NCBI RefSeq assembly: GCF_014876185.1
Contig: NZ_JADALJ010000001.1
Location: 4,341,001-4,405,000 of the forward strand
From: Rufibacter sp. LB8
GTDB taxonomy: Bacteria; Bacteroidota; Bacteroidia; Cytophagales; Hymenobacteraceae
Length of the DNA: 64,000 nucleotides
Direction: 5' to 3'
Shown here piece by piece: positions 16,920 to 23,841 of the stretch (its first letter is position 1; every line of letters starts with the position of its first letter). A model generated the notes under the pieces. The model was not told the DNA's origin. It searched no databases and saw only the letters and a program-made list of their open reading frames with translations. Both the position numbers and the translations under genes were made by a program.

Positions 16920-18299
16920 TTACACAGATTCAATAGGGCGGGGCGCGTCAAGGTCCACAAATTCGCCTTCCCAACGGGCAATTACGGCGGTGGCCAGACA
17001 GTTGCCAATCACGTTGACCGAGGTGCGGGCCATGTCCATCAATTCGTCAATGCCCAGAATGATGAAGATTGGCCATACCGGAAGATTAAAAGAAGCAGCG
17101 GTTCCCAGCAAAATTACCAGTGAGGCGCGGGGCACGCCGGCAATTCCTTTGCTGGTGAGCATTAAGGTGAACACCATCAACAACTGCTGCTCCCAAGACA
17201 TTTCAATGCCAGCGGCCTGGGCCACAAAGATAGAGGCCAGGGAAAGATACAAGGTGGAGCCGTCTAGGTTGAAACTATAGCCCATAGGCATCACAAACGC
17301 CACAATCTTGCGCGGCACGCCAATAGACTCCATGGCTTCCATGGCGCGGGGCAAGGCGGCCTCTGAACTGGTAGTAGCAAAGGCAATGGACACCGGCTCA
17401 GCAATAGCCTGCACAAACATTTTAATTGGAATTCTGAATGCCAGGGCCACCGGCAATAGCACCAGCAACAAAAACGCAATCAAGGCTAAGTATAAGGTTG
17501 CCAGTAGTTTGAATAGGTTAACTAAAATCCCGAAGCCCATGTGCCCCACCGTGTAGGCAAGGGCGGCACCTACCGCAATAGGCGCGAAGTACATAATGAT
17601 GTTGGTGAACTTGAACATGGTCTCGGCCAAGCTCTCGGTCACTTCCAGCAGCGGGCGGCGCTTGCGCTCGTTGAGCATGGCCAGGCCAATGCCGAAGAGT
17701 ACACTGAACACCACAATCTGCAGCACCTGGCCCTCGGCAATGGATTTGGCTATGTTCTCCGGGAAGATGTGCAGGATAATATCTGACCACGTCTGGGGCT
17801 CAGCGGCCTTAATCTCATTGCTGATTTCGCCTTTGAGCTCAATACCGTCGCCCGCGCGGCTTAAGTTAATGGCCAGCAACCCAATGAACAGGGCAATGGT
17901 GGTCACTACCTCAAAATAAATCAAGGCCTTGGCGCCCATGCTGCCCACCTGCTTGAGGTTAGAGTGGCCGGCAATGCCCACCACCAGCGTGGCAAATACC
18001 AGCGGCGCGATGATGGTTTTCACCAGTTTGAGGAAAATCTTGCTCAACACGTTCAGGTTCTGCGCGAAGTCTGGGAAACTGTAGCCAATCTCGGCGCCCA
18101 CCACCATGCTCACCAGAATCCAGGTGGTAAGGCTTTTCTTTTGGTAGGCGAACAACAGCAGCACCGCAATACCGGCCCAGCGGGCCACGGCCAAGGCCAT
18201 TTCTGGCAGCGCCACCAGGTTGTAATTTTGCATCACAGACAGAACGGCGGCAATAGTGATGATTACAAAGGCCACCAGCGCAAGCGAAGATTTTTTCAT
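16920..18299 (-). CDS. Dicarboxylate/amino acid:cation symporter (DAACS family)
   Basis: 459 residues with eight or more membrane helices. The family core is intact: the serine-rich re-entrant loop AFATTSSEAALPRAME, the MPMGYSFNLDGSTLYL helix 7 motif that contributes to sodium and substrate binding, and SKGIAGVPRASLVIL in hairpin 2. Members (GltP, GltT, DctA) import glutamate, aspartate or C4-dicarboxylates with H+ or Na+. Substrate preference cannot be set from sequence alone. It is a single gene with a terminator hairpin downstream. Confidence 0.93.
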   Translation of the reverse strand: MKKSSLALVAFVIITIAAVLSVMQNYNLVALPEMALAVARWAGIAVLLLFAYQKKSLTTWILVSMVVGAEIGYSFPDFAQNLNVLSKIFLKLVKTIIAPLVFATLVVGIAGHSNLKQVGSMGAKALIYFEVVTTIALFIGLLAINLSRAGDGIELKGEISNEIKAAEPQTWSDIILHIFPENIAKSIAEGQVLQIVVFSVLFGIGLAMLNERKRRPLLEVTESLAETMFKFTNIIMYFAPIAVGAALAYTVGHMGFGILVNLFKLLATLYLALIAFLLLVLLPVALAFRIPIKMFVQAIAEPVSIAFATTSSEAALPRAMEAMESIGVPRKIVAFVMPMGYSFNLDGSTLYLSLASIFVAQAAGIEMSWEQQLLMVFTLMLTSKGIAGVPRASLVILLGTAASFNLPVWPIFIILGIDELMDMARTSVNVIGNCLATAVIARWEGEFVDLDAPRPIESV

Positions 18300-18539
18300 A
18301 AAGAAGAGAAAGATTCGGCCCTGGGTAGGGACGAACTAAGTTTAGTTTACAGGTGTATGCGGGGCATAAATGACTAATTACAGATAGCCTTTACCTGACA
18401 AATATAGTGTAAATCCTCAGCAAACCACACAGACCCCCTGAGGCGGCGGCCACCAATTTGGCAGAAAGAAGGAGAGTTTGGCCGGTTTCTGGAAGATTTT
18501 CGCTACAATTGGGCTACATATTAAAAAACTTTACAATCT

Positions 18540-19538
18540 ATGCTTACCTGGCACCTGGAAACCCGTGAACTGGCCCTGCGCTACACCTGGAAAATCTCCC
18601 GCAACGCATCAGACGTGAAAACCAACCTGTTTGTCACCGTGTCTGACGGTAAAAACCAGGGCAGGGGCGAGGCCGCGCCCAACGTACGCTACGGCGAAAC
18701 CCCAGAACTTCTCAACCAGCAGTTTGACCACCTGCAAACCCAAGGCTTGGCCGAAGTAGCCACCATAGAAGATTTCAGCCGCATTACAACCCAGGTGAAA
18801 GTCATGCCCGCACTGCGGTTCGCGCTGGAGTCGGCGTTCATCCATTACCTGTGCCAGAAAAATCACCAGACCGTCACCCAATTTCTGGGCGTGGAAGCAG
18901 CTGCCTCGGTGCCCACCGCGTATTCGTACCCCATCATGGACCCGGGCAAAATTGCCACCTTCACCCAGGAGCACAACCTGCACCGGTTTGAGTACCTCAA
19001 GGTGAAAGTAAACCAGGAAAGCGGCCTTGACATGATGACCGAAGTGGCCCGTGCCACCAAGCAGCCACTCATGCTGGACGCCAACGAAGCCTGGACTGAC
19101 CCCGAAGCCTTTATCCTGTACCTGGAGAAACTCAAGAAACTGCCCATCATCATGGTGGAGCAACCCCTGCCATCGGCGTTGAACGATGAATACCTTTTCC
19201 TGAAAAAGCATTCGCCCTATGATCTCTACGCCGATGAATCTGTCACTGACCACGCCGATTGGGAACTCCTGCAGCAACAGTTCCACGGCGTGAACATGAA
19301 ATTGATGAAGGCCGGCGGTTACCTAAATGGCCTGGCCATCTTAAACAAAACCCGTTCGCTGGGCATGAAAACCATGATTGGCTGCATGATGGAAACGTCC
19401 ATGGGTATCTGGTCGGCTATACAACTCGCCCACGGCGTGAACCTGCTGGACCTGGACGGTATGCTGATTGTGAAGGATGAACCGTTTAAATTGGTAAGAG
19501 AAGAAGCCGGAAGATTGTACCCCGTCACCCAGCCGTAG
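18540..19538 (+). CDS. Dipeptide epimerase (enolase superfamily)
   Basis: 332 residues with an N-terminal capping domain (GRGEAAPNVRYGET) and a modified TIM barrel. Catalytic residues are visible: YLKVKVN (the KxK lysine pair), MLDANEAW, IMVEQPLP and LYADESV (the Asp, Glu, Asp metal ligands), then VNMKLMKAGG with the second-face lysine. This pattern matches L-Ala-D/L-Glu and related dipeptide epimerases, often linked to murein peptide recycling. The exact dipeptide cannot be read from sequence. Start 18540 gives a natural N-terminus. Confidence 0.88.
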   Translation: MLTWHLETRELALRYTWKISRNASDVKTNLFVTVSDGKNQGRGEAAPNVRYGETPELLNQQFDHLQTQGLAEVATIEDFSRITTQVKVMPALRFALESAFIHYLCQKNHQTVTQFLGVEAAASVPTAYSYPIMDPGKIATFTQEHNLHRFEYLKVKVNQESGLDMMTEVARATKQPLMLDANEAWTDPEAFILYLEKLKKLPIIMVEQPLPSALNDEYLFLKKHSPYDLYADESVTDHADWELLQQQFHGVNMKLMKAGGYLNGLAILNKTRSLGMKTMIGCMMETSMGIWSAIQLAHGVNLLDLDGMLIVKDEPFKLVREEAGRLYPVTQP

Positions 19539-19556
19539 ATTTTACTTGAAGTTGAA

Positions 19557-19606
19557 ATTCCCGTTTTGGGGCTCATCTTCAGAAATGAGCTCCAAAACGG
19601 GAGTTT
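19557..19606. repeat. Dispersed palindrome PAL1, copy 9
   Basis: The arms read TTCCCGTTTTGGGGCTCAT and ATGAGCTCCAAAACGGGAG. It lies at the 3' end of the epimerase gene. Confidence 0.92.
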
Positions 19607-20024
19607 AAAAGGTGTAATGTTTTGAAGTAGCTGTTTGCTTTTTACATTCATCCTGAGCCTGTCGAAGGATCTAACGAGGATTTTTGCTTTGCTTGGGTAA
19701 GCAATTCCCTTCGCCGTTGTTGGTGTCCATAGGGGCCAACGACCTAAACTGCGGTTCAACTAGCTTTTGTGCACGCCATTTGCTTTCCTTTCAAAGTTCA
19801 GTTTGATGCTGAGTTCTACAAGACGCCCTTTTCCATAGTTTAGCTCCGAGCGCTCACGGCCGCGAGGCCCCGCCTTCCCCTCTCGCGCTGTACCAGCTTC
19901 CTGGCGCCTTCGGCACCCGCCTGCCGGCGACGGAACCTGCTTAGGCGCTCGATGGAAAGGCTGGAAAAGGTGCGATTCGTTAGGCAGTCTGCGTTTTGGG
20001 CATCAGCAGTGCCGCCAGCTCAAA

Positions 20025-20057
20025 AGACCTCACAGGTTCTGGAAACCTGTGAGGTCT
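20025..20057. repeat. Dispersed hairpin family 2 (CCTCACAGGTT), copy 1
   Basis: Arms AGACCTCACAGGTT and AACCTGTGAGGTCT. Related copies lie at 26321-26351 and 43249-43277. Confidence 0.8.
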
Positions 20058-20064
20058 GCGCCAA

Positions 20065-20110
20065 TTGCGTTTCCGGGCTCTGGATTGGAAATGGAAGCGA
20101 AACTGGAAAT
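20065..20110. repeat. Dispersed palindrome PAL1, copy 10 (degenerate)
   Basis: Contains GGGCTCTGGATTGGAAATGG. It matches the variant at 49293 more closely than the consensus, and starts a composite module shared with that locus. Confidence 0.65.
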
Positions 20111-20122
20111 CATTTGTAGGTT

Positions 20123-20151
20123 GTAGAGACAAGGCACTGCCTTGTCTCTAC
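20123..20151. repeat. GTAGAGACAAGGCA palindrome, copy 1
   Basis: Perfect 14-bp arms GTAGAGACAAGGCA and TGCCTTGTCTCTAC around one base. Confidence 0.85.
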
Positions 20152-20177
20152 GGTGGAGGACCCGACTGCTGTTGCTC

Positions 20178-20216
20178 AAAAGACCTCGTAGTGTGCTCAG
20201 CTCCTACGAGTGTCTC
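20178..20216. repeat. GACCTCGTAG hairpin, copy 1
   Basis: Arms AGACCTCGTAG and CTACGAGTGTCT around a TGTGCTCAGCTC loop. It recurs at 49404-49441 in the same position relative to the GTAGAGAC palindrome. Confidence 0.65.
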
Positions 20217-20220
20217 TGCC

Positions 20221-20268
20221 AATCCCGTTTCCAGGCTCTATTTCGGAAATGGAGGCTAAAACGGGTTT
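20221..20268. repeat. Dispersed palindrome PAL1, copy 11
   Basis: The arms read CCCGTTTCCAGGCTC and GGAGGCTAAAACGGG; moderately degenerate. Confidence 0.75.
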
Positions 20269-20274
20269 GCAGGT

Positions 20275-20304
20275 TGTAGAGACCAGGCACTGCCTTGTCT
20301 CCCA
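20275..20304. repeat. GTAGAGACAAGGCA palindrome, copy 2
   Basis: Imperfect copy, GTAGAGACCAGGCA and TGCCTTGTCTCCCAC. Confidence 0.75.
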
Positions 20305-20329
20305 CGCATTTCCTGCGCAGTCTAAAAAC

Positions 20330-20363
20330 TCCCCTCCTGTCCTAGGAGGGGCTGGGGTGGTCT
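20330..20363. repeat. Solo CCCCTCCT...AGGAGGGG arm
   Basis: Resembles one end of the MITE-like elements at 2387 and 51842 but has no partner arm. Confidence 0.5.
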
Positions 20364-20370
20364 TTTACCA

Positions 20371-20411
20371 CCCATTTTCATGCTCATTTCCTGAAACAAG
20401 CCCAAAAACAG
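20371..20411. repeat. Dispersed palindrome PAL1, copy 12 (degenerate)
   Basis: Contains TTTTCATGCTCATTTCCTG and CAAGCCCAAAAACAG. Confidence 0.5.
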
Positions 20412-20412
20412 C

Positions 20413-20447
20413 GAAGCCCGCCTTTCACAAGACAGGGCTTCTCTTTT
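20413..20447 (-). terminator. Hairpin downstream of the DUF6799 gene
   Basis: Stem GAAGCCC / GGGCTTC, 26 bp past the stop of the minus-strand gene at 20474, with only a short downstream T run. Confidence 0.55.
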
Positions 20448-20473
20448 ACATGTAGTAGAAATTATGGGAACCG

Positions 20474-21058
20474 CTATTGCTTCTTTTTCTCCTCCGCGGC
20501 CATTTGCTGTTTGACTTGAGTCAGGTCAGCGTCTACTTTCTGCAGGTTGAGCGTTTTGGTTTTGTCTTTGAGCGTGGTTTGGAGGAGTTCGTTTTTCTTT
20601 TCTAACAGGGTGCGTTTGCTCTCCAGCAACTGGAGGCGTTCCTGCAGGGCCTGGGCCTGCAGCAATTGAGTGCCCAGGCCGGTGGTGTCGCCGGAAACGG
20701 TGGTGGTCTGCTGCACTACCACCGGATTGGGAATGAAATTGCCTTGCAAATCTATCCGGTCGCCGTCTTTGAGTTGGGTCACCTGGCCAGAAGCGGCGGT
20801 GAAGTGGCCTCCCGGCGAAAGCGTGGCGCCGTTAGAGAATTTCTTGCTTTCTAAGAGTGGTGCGTAGCCTTTGGGCTGAATTTCCATCATCTTGCCGTTG
20901 CGCATGATTATGCCCTGCCGTACCGGGGCCGCGCCGTTGACGGCGGTGCGCCCTGCTTCGCGCTTCTCCACGGTGGCGCCCTGCGTTTGCGCCCGGGCCG
21001 TGGTGCAAACGAAAAAAGCAGTGAAGAAAATGCCAGCAAAGAGGGTTCGGTGAAGCAT
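20474..21058 (-). CDS. DUF6799-like periplasmic protein with C-terminal coiled coil
   Basis: 194 residues from the ATG at 21058; an upstream ATG at 21091 gives a poorer signal peptide. After the signal peptide (ending TTARAQ) come repeated metal/loop-like units, GIIMRNGKMMEIQPKG and VTQLKDGDRIDLQGNF, typical of the DUF6799 family in Bacteroidota. The last 70 residues are Lys/Gln/Glu-rich and helical (LQERLQLLESKRTLLEKKNELLQ), a likely coiled coil. No function is known. Confidence 0.65.
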   Translation of the reverse strand: MLHRTLFAGIFFTAFFVCTTARAQTQGATVEKREAGRTAVNGAAPVRQGIIMRNGKMMEIQPKGYAPLLESKKFSNGATLSPGGHFTAASGQVTQLKDGDRIDLQGNFIPNPVVVQQTTTVSGDTTGLGTQLLQAQALQERLQLLESKRTLLEKKNELLQTTLKDKTKTLNLQKVDADLTQVKQQMAAEEKKKQ

Positions 21059-21127
21059 ATGCCTAAGGTCTAAGTGCCTGCTAGTTTCCAAAAATTTACC
21101 CTAAATCGCAAATACCAGCACACCGGA

Positions 21128-21778
21128 TTACTCTGCAGTAGAATTTTTCTTTTTTTCCTTGAAGTACTGGATGATGCCGGGCAACACAGATAGAAAGATG
21201 ATCACCGGAATGGCGTAGTGCAGGTAGTCTTTCAGTTGCGGGAACTGCCGGCCCAGGTAATAACTGGCCACTACCAGCGAGCAAATCCAGAGGGCGGTGC
21301 CCATGGCGCTCAACAGCAGAAATCGGCTGAACTCCATGCCGGTGGCACCAGCCAGCAGCGGGTTGAAGGTGCGCACCACCGGCACAAACTTGCCCAGCAC
21401 AATGGCAGATTTGCCTTTCTCTTTGTAGAATTTTTCGGCGCGCTCCAGGTGCTTGCGCTTAAAGTACCAGGTGTCTTGTTTGTGGTAGAGTTTCTTGCCC
21501 ATCTTCCGGCCAATGCTAAAACCCAGCAGGTCACCCGCAATGCCCGCGGCAGTCATGCTGGCCAACAGTACCAACAAGGGCACGGTGAGCACATCGGCAC
21601 CCGCCAGCAGGCCCGTCGCTAAAAGCAGCGAATCGCCCCCGGGAATCACCAGGCCAATCAGCAACCCCGTCTCAACAAACACCACGGCCAGAATAAGGGC
21701 CAGGCCACCATACCGAATCATGTTTTCTGGGCTGGCGAACAGTTCTGACCAGGCCACCAAAAAGAAGAGTATTTTCAT
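21128..21778 (-). CDS. DedA family membrane protein (VTT domain)
   Basis: 216 residues from the ATG at 21778; ATGs at 21793 and 21811 are also possible. It has about five membrane helices. DedA hallmarks are FVETGLLIGLVIPGGDSLLLATG in the N-terminal half (with the acidic and Pro-Gly-Asp residues), and KFVPVVRTFNPLLAGATGM in the re-entrant loop with the essential arginine. Family members are implicated in lipid scrambling, including undecaprenyl phosphate recycling, and in membrane potential maintenance. It is divergent from the MarR-type gene. Confidence 0.9.
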   Translation of the reverse strand: MKILFFLVAWSELFASPENMIRYGGLALILAVVFVETGLLIGLVIPGGDSLLLATGLLAGADVLTVPLLVLLASMTAAGIAGDLLGFSIGRKMGKKLYHKQDTWYFKRKHLERAEKFYKEKGKSAIVLGKFVPVVRTFNPLLAGATGMEFSRFLLLSAMGTALWICSLVVASYYLGRQFPQLKDYLHYAIPVIIFLSVLPGIIQYFKEKKKNSTAE

Positions 21779-21937
21779 GGAGAGTGCAAGCATAGTTTCT
21801 AGCATACGCACGCTGGAGCCTTGTAGTTAGCCAGGCGCCAGCCAATTTCTTGCCCCAGATGCCAGTGCGTAGTTGCTGAAACAAGCAGTAGTTCTTATCT
21901 TTATCATTGGTAATGAGACTTTGGCCCAACCCAACCC

Positions 21938-22387
21938 ATGAAAATAGAAGAAGAAATAAAGCAGCCGGTCTTTAAAGACCCTTACCATAAGGCTCATATC
22001 AACCTTATCTTCACCGCCAACTGGGTAGGGCTCAGGCAGTCAAACCTGTTCAAACCTTTTGGCGTGACCTTGCCCCAGTACAACGTGTTGCGCATCTTGC
22101 GGGGCCAGCACCCCAAACCGGCCACCGTGAACCTGATCATTGAGCGCATGCTGGACAAAACCTCCAACGCCTCCAGAATTGTAGACAAGCTGGAAGTCAA
22201 ACAGTTGGTCACGCGCACCCAATGCGCCACCGACCGCCGCACCGTGGACATCCTGATCACCGAGAAAGGCCTGGCCCTGTTAAAACAGATGGACGAAGTG
22301 GAAGACCTTAAGAAAGTGGGCGTCCATAACCTGAGTGCGCAGGAAGCTACCCTGTTAAGTGATCTGTTAGATAAAATCAGGGATTAA
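21938..22387 (+). CDS. MarR family transcriptional regulator
   Basis: A 149-residue winged-helix protein. The recognition part reads TVNLIIERMLDKTSNASRIVDKLEVKQLVTR, followed by the wing arginine/aspartate pair CATDRRTVDILITEKG, the MarR signature. It lies 61 bp upstream of the YceI gene on the same strand, and MarR genes are often cotranscribed with or control a neighbouring YceI gene in Bacteroidota, so a role in regulating that gene is inferred. The ligand is unknown. Confidence 0.92.
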   Translation: MKIEEEIKQPVFKDPYHKAHINLIFTANWVGLRQSNLFKPFGVTLPQYNVLRILRGQHPKPATVNLIIERMLDKTSNASRIVDKLEVKQLVTRTQCATDRRTVDILITEKGLALLKQMDEVEDLKKVGVHNLSAQEATLLSDLLDKIRD

Positions 22388-22448
22388 CCTGCCCTGGTAC
22401 CGCCCTGGAATTCATACCTTTACCCATAAACCTTTAGTAACCCAAAGC

Positions 22449-23150
22449 ATGAAAAAGATATACCTACCTGTTTTACTGGCTGCCGCCCTGGGCGTGTCTG
22501 CCTTTACCTTGAACACCGCGGCGCCTGCCAAGAGAAACGCGTTGGTAGTGGCAGCGCCCAACGCCGCCCAAAGTTATACCGTGCAGACCGATGCCAGCAC
22601 CATAACCTGGGTGGGCCGCAAAGTGACCGGCGAGCATACCGGCAACATCAAGCTGGCCAGCGGCACCATTCTGTTCAACAAAAGCATGCTGCGCGGCGGT
22701 ACGTTTGTCATGGACATGTCCTCCATCACCTGCACTGACCTGCAGGGCAACTCCAACAAAAACCTGGTGAACCACCTGCGCTCAGATGATTTCTTCTCTG
22801 TGGAGAAAAACCCGACGGCCATGTTCGCCATTACCAACCTGGCCGAGCGCCCCAACGCCAAAAACGGCGCCGCCAACTACACCATCACCGGTGATCTCAC
22901 CATTAAAGGCATTGTAAACCAGGTTTCTTTCCCGGCGTTTGTGACCGTGAAGAAAGGCGTGGCCACCGCCAAAGCCACTCTTAAGTTTGACCGCACCAAG
23001 TGGGACATCAAGTACCGTTCCGGCAACTTCTTTGAGAACATTGGTGACAAAGCCATTCATGATGATGTGGAACTGAAGATTGAACTGGTAGCCAAAGAAA
23101 CCGCCGTTGCCAAAAAAGACAAAAAAGAGAAAGACGTAGCCAAGTCGTAG
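22449..23150 (+). CDS. YceI family periplasmic protein
   Basis: 233 residues with a signal peptide and a YceI lipocalin-like barrel. The barrel runs from YTVQTDASTITWVGRKVTGEHTG, through LRSDDFFSVEKNPTAMFAIT and GDLTIKGIVNQVSFPA, to VELKIELVA. A Lys-rich tail (KKDKKEKDVAKS) follows. YceI proteins bind polyisoprenoid or amphiphilic ligands in the periplasm. This copy differs from the three YceI proteins at 28-33 kb by its longer tail, and it lacks their FNR-like promoter. Confidence 0.92.
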   Translation: MKKIYLPVLLAAALGVSAFTLNTAAPAKRNALVVAAPNAAQSYTVQTDASTITWVGRKVTGEHTGNIKLASGTILFNKSMLRGGTFVMDMSSITCTDLQGNSNKNLVNHLRSDDFFSVEKNPTAMFAITNLAERPNAKNGAANYTITGDLTIKGIVNQVSFPAFVTVKKGVATAKATLKFDRTKWDIKYRSGNFFENIGDKAIHDDVELKIELVAKETAVAKKDKKEKDVAKS

Positions 23151-23165
23151 GGTATCTTTCAACAT

Positions 23166-23212
23166 AAAAAGAGCGCGGCCGCCAGATATTTCTGGCGGCC
23201 GCGCTCTTTTTA
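23166..23212 (+). terminator. Strong terminator after YceI gene
   Basis: Stem AAAGAGCGCGGCCGCCAGA / TCTGGCGGCCGCGCTCTTT with a 5-nt loop and T run. Confidence 0.92.
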
Positions 23213-23292
23213 GGGGGTGTGTGCTTTTAACAGCACGAAAACTTCAAATATTCCTTCACCTATAGCCAAATTGAGTTTGGCGGCAGGAACGC

Positions 23293-23520
23293 TTAAAACG
23301 CTGGTAAGTTTTTGATTTTAGGGCGGTTGTAGTCGGGTTCCCAGTCATTGATGGGCAGGCTAATGCCCGGCGGAAGGTCCAGGTCTGGCAAACCGTCTGA
23401 GAGCGGTTCCCCGCCATCGTCATCGCTGTCATCTTTGGGGGGAACGGTTAGTTTCTTGCGGGGCGCCAAGGCAAGAAAGGCTATCAGCGCGAACATAGCC
23501 AACGTGTAAACAATCAACAT
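23293..23520 (-). CDS. Small single-pass membrane protein, hypothetical
   Basis: 75 residues. One N-terminal membrane helix (LIVYTLAMFALIAFLALA) is followed by an acidic, proline-rich tail with a DDSDDDGG run and LPDLDLPPGISLP. No known family is recognised. Codon use and the lack of an overlapping better frame favour a real gene. It is divergent from the riboswitch-led receptor. Confidence 0.5.
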   Translation of the reverse strand: MLIVYTLAMFALIAFLALAPRKKLTVPPKDDSDDDGGEPLSDGLPDLDLPPGISLPINDWEPDYNRPKIKNLPAF

Positions 23521-23650
23521 ATTACCGGTGCATTAGAAGTCTCACATCACGTCCATCGCCTGCTTAAAGGCGTCAATCTTGTTCAACGTATAGCGCCCAT
23601 GCTATGTTAGGGTAGAAGGCAAAAAAATATAGGCTTCTTGGGGCAAGGGT

Positions 23651-23680
23651 TTGTTTTGTAGCCAAGGCCGTGTAGCTTTG
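23651..23680 (+). promoter_or_regulatory. Promoter upstream of the TPP riboswitch
   Basis: TTG at 23651-23653, then 19 bp, then TAGCTTTG at 23673-23680. This matches the Bacteroidota TTG-N19-TAnnTTTG layout and places the transcript start a few bases before the aptamer. Confidence 0.7.
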
Positions 23681-23690
23681 CGGCAGTTTT

Positions 23691-23762
23691 AGGGGTGCCT
23701 TAATATAACGGGCTGAGATCATACCCATTGAACCTGATACGGGTAGTACCGGCGAAGGGAAA
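23691..23762 (+). ncRNA. TPP riboswitch (THI element)
   Basis: Contains the conserved aptamer blocks in order: GGGGTGCC, GGGCTGAGATCATACCC, TTGAACCTGATACGGGTAG and TACCGGCGAAGGGAAAA. The GCTGAGA and CTGAT segments are the pyrimidine- and diphosphate-sensing loops. It lies 80 bp before the start codon of the TonB-dependent receptor. A weak hairpin at 23787-23811 (GGAGAGCCA / TGGTAGCTCC) may be part of the expression platform. Binding of thiamine pyrophosphate is expected to lower receptor expression. Confidence 0.95.
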
Positions 23763-23841
23763 AACAAGGGAATCAAAACAGAGTGGGAGAGCCAACCCCT
23801 GGTAGCTCCTGTGTGTTTTACTTATCACATTTTTTACCCAA

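Larger units (their letters stand above)
19539..20473. other. 935-bp gap filled with dispersed repeats
   Basis: No credible gene is present. In order it holds a perfect PAL1 copy, a TCCTGAGCCTGTCGAAGGAT fragment (about 19650), a GTTGGTGTCC...GGCCAAC hairpin (about 19718-19742), and a GC-rich stretch (about 19845-19955) rich in short inverted repeats. These are followed by the CTCACAGG hairpin, two degenerate PAL1 copies, two GTAGAGAC palindromes, a GACCTCGTAG hairpin, a half CCCCTCC element and a terminator. Confidence 0.6.

Noticed and set aside
20121-20304. CRISPR array suspected from closely spaced palindromes
   Set aside because: The palindromes belong to different families, spacing is irregular, there are no equal-length spacers and no cas genes.
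22388-22448. FNR-like site before the YceI gene at 22449
   Set aside because: No TGA-N6-TCA dyad with the 45-bp spacing is present. This YceI gene probably follows the MarR gene instead.
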